This document shows, in pieces, positions 22,601 to 33,222 of a stretch of 64,000 bases of DNA. Each line of letters starts with the position of its first letter. Positions within the stretch are counted from its first letter, which is position 1. Source of the stretch: Caenorhabditis elegans (lineage: Eukaryota > Nematoda > Chromadorea > Rhabditida > Rhabditidae); NCBI RefSeq assembly GCF_000002985.6, contig NC_003283.11, forward strand, positions 8,308,001-8,372,000, given 5' to 3'. Under the pieces are notes generated by a model. It was not told the origin of the DNA. It did not search any database and saw only the letters and a program-made list of their open reading frames with translations. The position numbers were made by a program, and so were the translations under genes.

Positions 22601-23051
22601 TAGTCTGGACTGGTGTAGTAGAGCTGCTTGGAGGTTCTGTACTGGTTGTCTCTGGAGCCGTGGTAGTAGTCTCCTTTATCGGTGTTGAGGAACTGGTGGG
22701 AGTTGAACTCAAAACAAGTGTGCTTGGAGTTTCCATATCAACGCTTGTCAAAGTACTTGGAAGCATGGTATGTGGCTAAAAGTATATCTTACAATGATAA
22801 AATCACGTCGAAACCAAGGAAAATAATCAGAAAAAATCGGCGATCGCCGGTCGGCAATTTCTTTAAAAGAAACATAACTGTCTGATTAGCTCGGCAATCA
22901 GCGATCTCCAACTCTTTTTGTCCTATCGCCGCTCTCTCCTGGTCGAAATGTTTTCTGTTGAACTTACATGCCCAGGGACTGTCGGTGCGGGACCACATGC
23001 CGCAATTACTTGAAGAAATATATTACCAAGTAATAACAACAAATGGATCAT
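19612..23051 (-). CDS. Mucin-like secreted protein, ~38 Thr/Ser/Pro repeats plus C-terminal cysteine domain
   Basis: Three exons on the minus strand: 22968-23051, 19794-22775, 19612-19749, total about 1067 residues. Exon 1 encodes a signal peptide (MIHLLLLLGNIFLQVIAACG). Exon 2 is almost entirely a 23-residue repeat, TTTAPETTSTEPPSSSTTPV-type, in about 38 copies, expected to be heavily O-glycosylated. The C-terminus has PCDCSLSYIDR, a CTAILTC pair and, in exon 3, CEGNKWSYNNKEIIASGC, the same C-x(4)-W-x(8)-GC pattern as the small secreted protein at 3.5 kb (DUF281-like). All junctions are phase 0. The + strand is open through the array only because the unit is 69 bp. Likely an extracellular or cuticle/gut-surface glycoprotein; that role is inference. 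Confidence 0.82.
20034..22668 (-). repeat. 69-bp coding minisatellite, ~38 units
   Basis: Tandem 69-bp units encode the mucin repeat. Variation is concentrated at few sites: GCAGTGGTAG / GCCGTGGTAG / GCCGTGATAG, TGTAGTAG / TGAAGTAG / TGTATTAG, and GGAGGTTCT / GGAGATTCT / GGAGCTTCT. Blocks of variants recur, which suggests duplication of several units at a time. No frameshift or stop was seen. Confidence 0.95.
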
Positions 23052-26000
23052 TGTTCAATTTTCCTATCATTTCCTCTCCTTTTATTGGTTTCAGATAATC
23101 AGATTCCCAAACCACGCGTGTTAATTTATTCCGACTCCTCCTCTGTTTGCAAAATTTGCAGTTGAATGTGCCTCTCATAATTTGAAAAAAATAATATTGA
23201 TTAAAAAAGCGAAAGTCAGGAAATATAGAGCAGAAACTTTTTTTGATAAAATTCCCGATTGTTGACAGCATAAGGATGGATTGCGTCATTGATGAAGAAT
23301 CTTTTTAAAAACATTTACCGCCCTATCTACACATTTTCTATATACAAGATTACATAGATTCCAAGCATACTGAGTATATTGTTAGACGAGGAAAAATATT
23401 AGGAGCTGTAGTATCTAAAATGCAAAAAAAAGTCAGCTAAAAACTTCAAAATTCAACCATTCTTGTTATTTTTTAAATAGAGCTTTGTGACTGCCGAAAG
23501 TAGAATAAACAGTGGGATTTACTTTGAAAAAAAGCACAAGATTGAATTTTTGATATTGACAAAAATTGTTCAATCTCATATAAATGCTAGAAATCAAGCG
23601 GACACAAACAAAAATTGTACAGATTAAGAAAAGCTCAACAATTGAGTTTTTCATATTTTTATTGAAAAAAAAAGATTTATTTCACATTTACATTCCCATG
23701 GAAATCTGAAAATGAGTGCTGTTTAAACTTTCGAGTAGACTTCTTCATTAACAATTTGTAAGAGAGGTGGATACAGTGTCCGGGTTATTGATGAACGGGG
23801 TGAAATAGAGAAGAAAACTCGGAAGTAATTATTAGAAATTGAAAAAACAGAGTTTTTAAAGAGTTGGAATGGATTTTCTCATTAAATAATTGAAATTCAA
23901 AATTCTCCATTGAAATGGGAATCCACAAAACATTACGATTTTATCATAGGATTTTTTTCAAACAATATGGGTAATTTTTTGATGAAGTTGGGTGAAAAGT
24001 TTGATATATTTCATTTAAAGTATTCAAGAATTCTGTGTAGTTGGGTTTTGGCAAAACTTTAAGATTCAATGATTTCTACACTTTTCGTAAAAGAATCTGA
24101 AAAACGTTTGGAGATAAGTAAAGAAATGATGTTTGCTAAACTATTCTCGGCGAATTTCAAAGTTTTTTAAATGTTTTTCATGTCATCCTCCAATGTTCCA
24201 AATCCGAAGCTTCCTAATGTTCCTGAATGTTCGATTTCCCTCGACCACTAAGTAAATGAATGAAACTCGGTAACACTAATCTGCTTCACAACCCAAAGGA
24301 ACGTCTCATCCTCATTCTATGTGTATCTATTTTGTCCCATCTCTCAATTCCAACCGAAGGAATGTGTAATAATCTGTTGCATTATCTGCGTCTCCTTCTC
24401 GTACCTGAACACCAACACGCCCGCAAGAAGCTTCTACTTCTTCTGCGGGACAAACTTTTTGCCGATGCTTTCTCACTATCTCATTCTATCCAGTTATTGA
24501 TAATATAATGCAGATTTTACTCAACGTTCGACTTATCCACTTGACACTTACACCAGTAGACTGTATAAAAGTAGTTGAGGTAAATTTCAGTCGCTAGATC
24601 TAGTCTAGCTAGACAGATTGCAAAAAATTCTAATATACTTTCAATTTTTCAGAACTATTCTTAATCTAGAATTCGATAATTTTTATTTTAAAAACATTGT
24701 GAGAACCAGAAATATGTTATTTTCTTTCTTTCTGAAACCAGGTTTCATCTTGGTTTCAGAGATAAGCTAACTTCAAAACAAATTTAAATGTGAAGTAGTT
24801 CCGACTTCGGATTAGTGCCCACTTTTCGAAAATAAAACCTTTTGGATATATTTTTGATCGATATCAAGAGTACCAAAATCTGGGTGATATTAAGCCATAT
24901 TAGAACTGTAGAAATCATTTCAAAGAATTTTCAGAAAATCATAAATTTTATCTTTAATGAATCACAAATCAATCTGACCCCTCAACGAACTTATTTTTGT
25001 TTTTCGTCATCTTCCACCACCTCATAATCCCCCATCCAATCAAGCACCACATGTTCCACGTTTTCCCCACTTCCTTCCAGACCAGAAATTTCAACACAAA
25101 ACTATTTGAAAAACCGCCGTTTTAACTCATTTTCTTCGTTTTATTCTTCTCCACGACTCTCCCGAACCCGTGAAAACATCTGCAAACGCTCTTATCCATC
25201 TTTTCAAGTATAATAAACGCGTCTGTTCTTGAGTCCGGTACCCGTCCGTCCATTACGTCAAGGTGTCTAACAAGAGCTTCTCGTTGTCCCCTCCAACACT
25301 TCAATCTTTCAACCCGGTCTCTCGACTTTGTATCTCATAGAAAGTTAGTTAGTTACTCTGAGCTGCTCGCATATCTTTGAGACTTGTTTGCTCATCATGT
25401 GTCGTAGGCAACGCGGGGATGCATACACTTGATTTTTTTCAAGTTTTCACGAGTTATTTTCATATGTTTTAGTCTATTTCCAGACATTTTCCATTTTTGC
25501 TTTTTTAATTATTCTATTTTTGTTACTAATTGTTGTAGAAGCAAAATTATTGGATTCCATCCAACCATGGCGTCTTTTTGGAGAGTAAATTTATAAGTAC
25601 CCAAATTTAAACTGAATTTTACAAATTGCTGGAAAATCAAAAATGTTGAGGTTAATAGCAAGAAAAAATAATAACGTGTTTCAAAAATGAGTTTTTCAAT
25701 CCGGGCCTAATGGTCTTTCTTCTTATTAAAATATATTAGAATGTACACAGATTTTTAGCAGTATAAATATTTCCAAATTTAATTCAGACATATTTTACTG
25801 TCTTTTTATTCGGAAAGCTCCATGCAGATATGTTGTTTCTTCAATGTTTCGTTTTTCAATTATTAAAAATTTTAACTGCAGTGTAAATAAAATTTTCTGA
25901 CCGTTCAACAAATGAATTAATTTAAATGAATTAATTCGTAAATACATTGGGGTGCAGGCTTTCAAATCGTTCGGCCTATGTAAGAAAACAACGTTTTTTT

Positions 26001-28657
26001 AAATTAATTTTGTGCATTTATCGATACTTTCCACTTCCTCAACTTTTCAAAAAACTCGTTTAACTTAGAAGTTTAAATTTTCGAGACAGGGTTTTTGTTG
26101 AAAAATTGCCATGGCATCAAATTTAGTCAACACTTTTTAGATCTAAATCGGTTTAAAAAAATAATTATGAACTTCGTAAGATGTCACCCATAACTGAAGT
26201 TGTTACATAATAACTTTTGAGTTAAAATTGAAAGTATATTAAAAGTTCACCTTCATCCGAATTTCCCTATTTACACATACTGGACAATGATCAGAACTCA
26301 AGTGGAAACCGAGGGTAAAGGGAATCTCCTTCTCTTTCCATCATTCCCGCTATTTTCTCTCAGTTTCTCATTCTTCCAATCCTCTTCTTCACAATTACAT
26401 ATGCCATTCATTTTCCTACACCGCACCATTGAAAGGTGTGTCATGTCATTCATCTTCTCAGTTCACTCTCATATTTCTAATTATCTGTATTTTCACAGTA
26501 CGTCGACAAGTACTAATAACCGTTAAATTCTCACGTTCTCCGACAGTTTCCTGTGGTTTGTGATGTTGTAACGTTAACTTTTCATAAACCGATTTACATT
26601 AACATTCAATAAATTTTTGAGGAATTAAGTTTAATATTGTTTTTGTGATTTCCAGTTTCTGGAAACATCATTCAAACTCATGCCCAGCTGTTGTTGAAAA
26701 ATAAGTGAGTTATACATTAGATTCTACATTTTTCTAGCAATGCAACAAATTTCAAACAATATGTTTGTTGTTTTCCCCTAATTGGATGTATTTGAGAAAT
26801 GTTATAATCCGTAAACATTTACGACTGCATTAGATTTTACAGAATTCTACTGAAACATTTCAAATTGGATATTTGAAGTTTCAATTTGCTTCGCTAGGTG
26901 TTTTCTACGAAATACTCATTTTCTAAATATTCCAACAATAATCTTCAACTTTCCAATAGCATTTTGAATTTCGAAAACTTTCAGTCGTTCTAGAGTGTTC
27001 TTAGCTTTCAATTTCGAAGATTGCTGACTATGGTTGAGAAATTGCAGAACTACCACATCATTTAGAAAATTTCATTATGGGCTTTCTTTTGTTCAATGAT
27101 ACTTCAAATTTCAAGCTGAATTACTGAATTTTCAGAAGAAAATTATGTATTGCGTGATTGGGGTTTCTATAGGATATATGTAGTTCAATGTAGTTCTTCT
27201 GGGTATTTTTCATTTATAATGAGCATACAGTTTTCAAATTTCTTTATTTTACGGTTACTTTCAAAAGTGTAACATTTGCTCCAAGAGTTTTTACAAAACT
27301 TGGCACAACAAAATTTCAGGGATTTTTCTACAGCATTTTACCGGCCGCTAACATCCAGTGTACTTCTGTTCTAATTCATTGAACTTTCGATCTCCCACGT
27401 ATTCTCGCTTTTTCTTGCATACTTCTCACATTCTCTTCGATTTTCTCGCTCCTTACAATTAATTGAAAACAATTCACGCATATGAAATTTGTAAATCTCA
27501 TGGAAATAAAGAGATGAACGCAAATATCTCACCTTTTCTTTAGATTCTTTTTCCGTAGAAACACACAAATAGTGAGGATATAAATATTTACGTGGCAACG
27601 AAAACTGTATTTACATTCCTCCTCTACCTTTTTTTTCTATTTCTCTAGCTCCAGTATATGAGCTTCTCGTCAAAGTTAAAGAGATTTTGGGGAAAGATAA
27701 TCGATAGAAATTATAAGAAACTGAAAGTCAACGGTGAGAAATGGTCAAAGTGATGTGATGTGACATGGGACAGGGAGAAAAGTGTCACCTGTTCCAGTTC
27801 ATTGTGATCAGAAGTTACATTTCGCAACCTCGATTCTTCTTTTTCTTCTGCTCTCTCTGCGAATCTTGTTCACATTTCTCTTTTGTTCCGATTTTATGGA
27901 TTTATTGAGTTTTATACATTCGTTTTTATCAAGACCTAATAAACTTTATTCTAAAATATTTTCATCCTAAAAATTTGCGTGTGTAGTTATGTTTTACGAA
28001 TTGCTCTAATAAACTCAAAATAATCTCAAAAACTGAGAATTCTTGACAATTTTCAAAAATGCCCACATCTAGCTGAAATCTATTCAAATTGTGGTATTCT
28101 GAGAGTGATGTAGCTGACCAACATCAGTTTTTCACATAATAATTACGACTTTTCAATTGAAGTTAGAATTCGAGCTAACCCAGTCCATTTTTCGTTGTGA
28201 AAATTTGAACCGTCATAAAACTTTTTTTGTAAATTTATAGAGGTTTCCTCGTGTAATGGTATTTTTAGACAATAGGTGCGAATTAAAAAAAATTCTAACT
28301 CAAGTTTCATGATTATTTTGACAATGTTTCCAAAAGTTTAAAGTGTATTGTTTGAAACAATTTTTAAAACTTCCAGTGATGGAGCATAAAATTGTGTAAT
28401 ACTCTAGTATATTCAACATTTCCCATTTGGTTTAGTTGGTTTTTTTTTTTAATTTTTAAATCAGTCTAAAGCAAGTCAAATGATTAATTCAGATGCTCTC
28501 TATCGTATAATTAAACCATTTTCTAAATTTTCAATCAACCCATCAATTTTTCTGTTCTCTCCTGATTTATCATGCCCACATAATTTTTTTTCATCCTCTG
28601 AATTTCAAATACTACATTTATTTGTTTTGTCAGGTCAAAAATGGTTTATTTTTTCAG
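23052..28657. other. 5.6-kb noncoding stretch between divergent genes
   Basis: Lies between the mucin-like gene (minus) and the tropomodulin gene (plus). ORFs are short and lack splice context. One possible exon, an ATG at 27658 followed by ~25 codons and a GTGAGA donor, is in the wrong phase for the next coding exon and may be noncoding or chance. Probably regulatory and 5' UTR/intron sequence of the tropomodulin gene. Confidence 0.45.
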
Positions 28658-31600
28658 ATGGAGGAAGAACTCCAGCAACTACGCACAAATGCGTCATCAG
28701 ATTTGATGACTGATGAGGTATGAAAGCTAAACAGTGACTCATTCTGAAAATCTTCTTACAGGATTTCATTGCCACAATTGAGTCGATGGGCGTGGAAGCA
28801 CAGGAACGGGAGATAAATGATTTATTGAGTGAGTATTCAGTCTAAAATTTACACAATCCAATATTGTAGCTTCTGGTAACTTTGTAGTGGCACTTTGCAG
28901 ACCAGACTTCCGTTTTGATAACTTATTTTTGTTTTATTTGCTAGAAAAATAAATTCAGATCGCCGATAAAATAATGAAATTTTTGTGTTGTTTGTCTAAT
29001 TTTGAAGTCAAAATATATAACTAGTAAAAATTTATATTTTTTAGATAACTATTTATATTTTTTAGATAACTAGATTAGAAAAAACTTCTAGGTGTGAATG
29101 TTATACACTAATACTTATTAAAAATACCTGAAACAAAATAGTTTACCTTAATTTTTTTAATGCAAAATAATTTTGTTAAGTTTTTTGGAAAATTTAAAAG
29201 TTCAACCCACTAAACTTCAAGACAACCTCCATAAGACAACAAAAGCAGAGGCAGTGAATTTCCAAGAAAACAGCTCTTATTTACCTATAAGATTACCGTT
29301 TTGAACGGTCTCGCCCTCGCGTTCTGTCCATTCTCTCTCTCTCTTTGAATTGAGCAAAAACACATAGTTCTGGTATCCGGACTCTTGCAAAGTACACATC
29401 ACTTTCGCTTCTTTTTCACAGAAAATTTCTAACCAACTCTTGAAACGAAACTGTTTTTCTCTATTATCTCCATTCTTTTTTACAGAGGCAATGCACGAGA
29501 ACCGAATTGTTTCTTGGGATGAAGCAGAGCGAATTCTTATGGAGACCGATCAGACACCTGTAAGTTTTGAACGATATTTTTCAGAACTAAAATATAATTT
29601 TTCAGATAAAATGCAGTTTACCAGAACAAACAAGACCTACAGAACCAGAAAACGAGGTGGATGTTGATCAATGCATCAAAAAACTATTGGATAATGATCC
29701 TTCGCTGAAAGAAATCAACCTGAATAATATGAAGGTAAACATTAATTTATAACTTTGAAATGGAAATTAAGTCCAATTAAGTTCAAAGTTTTGATTTTCA
29801 ACATTTTTCATATTTCAGAGAACCCCTGTCCCAGCAATCAAACGATTATTGGAGGCGCTTGCTTACAATGAACATTGTGAAAGAATATCCCTTGCCAACA
29901 TGGGATTGTACGACCATGATATAAATGTTCTCGTCACTGTAATCGAAATGAATCAAGCTATCAAAAAAGTGAATTTGGAGACCAACTATCTCAGTGGAGA
30001 CTTCTTCTCAAAACTTTTTAAAGCTGCTTTGGTGAATGAATCCGTGGAAGAGATTAAAGCAGTAAATCAAGGAGTTTCGTTTTCAACACAATCTGAAAAA
30101 GAAATCATTGATGCTATTGTTAAAAATCATGGACTTACAAAGATCTCAATTAATTTTCGGTTACCAGAAGGAAGACACAAAGTTGAAAATGCAACGTTAA
30201 GAAATGGCGAGCTCAGTGAGTTTTTTGTGAATATTGATGAAAGGAACTCAAAATTGTGTTCTTTTTTTTCAATTTTCAATTCAAACTTCTGTTTGTTAGT
30301 GGCGGAACACGTATAAAAATTGAAATTCTTGAAAAATAATTGTATTTTTAAAGGAATTTAGTGGAATTTTTATAAGTTCTTTGAATTTCATGCAGTCAAA
30401 ATGCTTTTTACAATCAAAAAAGTCAATGTGTATCGATTTCAACAATTTTTTTTTAGAAAGAGTGAAACGACGAGAAGCCGCTCAAAAAGCACGATTGGAA
30501 GCTGAGGAACTTGCTAAAAACCCGGTTGTGAGTCGAATTAAACACTTGACAATAAATTTTATATTAATTTTGTAGCCAAAACTGGCACCGGAGCCCAAAA
30601 AAGAGCCCGAGCCGAAGAAAATGGCTCCAAAGGTTCGTTTGACTGTATTTTGAGCTGTTGCATGTTTTGACGCAACGGATTGTATATAATAATTACTCAT
30701 ATCAATAATTAATTATTTGTGATGATATCCCCGGTTTGATGTGATTCTTATCCTCCCTCACTATCTCAACTAATTATTTCTCTCGAGTTTGCTGATGTGA
30801 TTCTTGAATTCTACTTAACATTTCAAGTCTTGATATATTGTTTCGAATGCCTAGAAGTTTGAATTCCCATTTTGTAATTTATATAAAATTTACTTGTATA
30901 TTCGCTATTGTATTGTCCATATAATTTTCAGATTTGTCCACAATGTCCAATTTTTTGTGACTGCGGTTTTCATGTTCTTATTGATACAATTCTATTAAAT
31001 GTTCTTAAGATTCCACCTGCCGTCCCAAAATCGTTGGTGTCACCGGAACCGAAACCATCCCTAGCGCCAAAAGCTGCTCCGGTCATTGCAACAGCTCCTC
31101 CAAAGTCTACTATTTTAATGAAACAACTATCTTTCCAAAGAGCAAGTCGAGAATCTGAAGAGGATACTGAGTTTGTACCTCCACCTGCAGTACCAGAGCC
31201 ACCTAAGAAATTGGCTATCCCGAAAACTTTTATGAAGAAGGAAGAGACACCATCTTTTCAAAAAGTTGCAAAGAGGCCTACGCGACAGTGGGAACCAAAG
31301 AAACAAGAATCATTGGAACAAGAAGAACATAAGGAAACTGTGAAAGAAGAAGTTAAGAAAGAAGAGGTTAAGGAAAAAGTTCCCGCAAAAGTTGAAAGGA
31401 AACACTGGGAGCCCAAAGTTGCACCAGCTCCAGTTATTGATGGTTATGCTCCAATTCTTGATGTTTCCGGGAATGCTGCTCCATCAACTGCAAAGCCAAA
31501 ACTTGACGGAGCACCTATACGTGCTAAACGACCTCCTATCACTGCTAAAAATATTTGGGAGCAACGAATGGCAAAGATTGAGAAGAAAGAGGAAAAGAAG

Positions 31601-32074
31601 AAGCCGTTACTTTCTATTCAAAAAATTAGAGAAATGGAGAAAAATGATGTGATCAAAAAAGAAGAGGACGATCGATTGGAGCAACTTTTGAAAAAAGAAA
31701 AAGAACCAAAAAAGCTAAACAATGAGCACAGAAAGCTATTTGAAAATGGAAATGTTGCACAGAAGAAGCCGGAACCAAGACGGCATGTTCAGAAGCTCAT
31801 TGCAAAGAAACCAAACTCAATTCTGAATCAAACAGAACCCACAAAAATAGAGGGACCGGATAAGCAAGAAACCCGACCAACTACAGTAATCCGGCGTACT
31901 GTAATACGAAAAAAAGAAGAAATGGTTCCATCTGAAAAACCAGAAGTTTCTGAAAATGAGAAGCCAAAACGAAGATTGGTTCGAAAGAAGAAAGTGGTTG
32001 AAGGAGATGGGATGAACGGAACAAATGGGCATCAATCACATTTGACAAGTGCTCCACCACAAGCAGTTCATTGA
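28658..32074 (+). CDS. tmd-2: Tropomodulin (actin pointed-end capping protein) with long charged C-terminal extension
   Basis: Exons: 28658-28717, 28762-28828, 29486-29559, 29606-29734, 29819-30215, 30457-30527, 30576-30632, then 30932 or 31010 to 32074. The ATG follows a TTTTTCAG acceptor (trans-splice or UTR exon). The N-terminus MEEELQQLRTNASSDLMTDE plus DFIATIESMG and HENRIVSWDEAERIL is the tropomyosin/actin-binding region. NDPSLKEINLNNMKRTPV through NHGLTKISINFRLPEGRHKV is the leucine-rich-repeat actin-binding domain. Beyond it comes ~400 residues of Pro/Lys/Glu-rich sequence with WEPK motifs, longer than vertebrate tropomodulins and reminiscent of leiomodin layout, but I see no clear WH2 motif. 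The acceptor of the last exon is ambiguous: 30932 has better consensus, 31010 gives smoother protein. The symbol rests on memory that C. elegans has two tropomodulins, the other being unc-94. Confidence 0.85.
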
Positions 32075-32432
32075 TTTTTGTATAAACCGCTATATTATTT
32101 TGATATTTCTCCTCATTTTTTCCAATTGAATTTTACTAACTTTCAAGAAAAATAACTTCTTGATGTAATTATTGATCACCAAAAATCCTCTGCCTTTCTT
32201 GTGATACAAACATGTACTTTACTTTTTTTTTCCAATTTAACTTTATTTTAAAATTTTCCCACACATTTCTTGTTTTAATTTCCGAAACAAGAAATTTTCT
32301 AACCGCATTCTTGCTCAACCTGTCATCCACTTCTTCTTGATAATTTTCACTGTCCAATAACTTATTATTGAATGAACCTTCTTCCAGAAATACGGTTCCA
32401 GAGTAATACCTAAATCATTAATATGTTTTCAG

Positions 32433-32504
32433 TTTGGTGAAGAGAAACAAGCTCCAATGCCAGTGTACAAATTAAATCGGACGCTTTCGAGAGATGTTCA
32501 ATAA
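32433..32504 (+). CDS. Candidate alternative last exon of the tropomodulin gene
   Basis: A perfect TTTTCAG acceptor precedes an open 23-codon stretch FGEEKQAPMPVYKLNRTLSR..., with the TAA overlapping AATAAA. The length, acceptor and basic Leu-Arg-rich ending look like a real C-terminus. Joined in phase 0 from an upstream donor it would replace the SAPPQAVH ending. I cannot identify the donor. Confidence 0.35.
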   Translation, partial: FGEEKQAPMPVYKLNRTLSRDVQ

Positions 32505-32699
32505 AAAGATGCTCAAGAATGTTATTTTTTTCTATGAAAAAAATAACATTCAAAACTAAATGCTCTATGAATTTGTTTCAGTTTTCTGTTTAAAATTACA
32601 ATACTTCACTCACTTAATGATCATTGTCGGGATTTTAATACAGTACCAATTTACCAGTGAATAAAATTCAATACATATCTTCAAAATTGGCATCCGAAT

Positions 32700-33214
32700 C
32701 AAGGGTGTCATTTTTCGATTTTTCGATTTTTTCGATTTTTCGATGTTTTTCAGTGAAAATCGAAAAATCGAAAAATTCTCAAAAATTTTCAAAAATCGAA
32801 AAATCGAAAAATGTTCGATTTTTCGATTATTTTTTTTCGAAAAATCGAAAAATTAAATAAATCGTTTTTTTTCCTGTTTAGATAACATTCTTGTTTATTC
32901 GAAAAAAACATCTTGTGATATACATTTAGCTGCCAACATATCGCCACCCCACCCATAAAGAGACACATTTTTACAACCCAATGACCTACATATTCAAATA
33001 TTAGCTCTATTAAGAAGGTATCAACACGTACGATACGTCCTGCTATACTGTTATAATAATCCTTCCCTGTGGGAACCCTTTTTGAATAGATATTTACAAC
33101 CTCCTATAACGAAAAGGTTCAAAAATAAAACATTATCAGCTGTTTTGTAAGTTTATTTTAAAAATCGGAAATTTTTTTCGATTTTTTCAGAAAATCGAAA
33201 AACCGACACCCTTG
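32700..33214. mobile_element. 515-bp hAT-like MITE (CAAGGGTGTC ends) with 8-bp target duplication
   Basis: Terminal inverted repeats CAAGGGTGTCATTTTTCG and, on the other strand, CAAGGGTGTCGGTTTTTCG. The 8-mer ATCCGAAT flanks both sides (32692-32699 and 33215-33222). The interior contains runs of TTTTTCGA and its complement that can form a long hairpin. No ORF for a transposase. CA-rich ends with 8-bp duplications fit hAT elements. Confidence 0.8.
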
Positions 33215-33222
33215 ATCCGAAT

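Noticed and set aside
20038-22779. 913-codon + strand ORF opposite the mucin exon (Val-rich repeats)
   Set aside because: Mirror of the minus-strand 69-bp coding repeat; open only because the unit is a multiple of three. No start context, signal peptide or splice logic.
27658-27734. Candidate upstream coding exon for the tropomodulin gene
   Set aside because: It has an ATG, ~25 codons and a GTGAGA donor, but phase 1 does not fit the phase-0 first coding exon at 28658.
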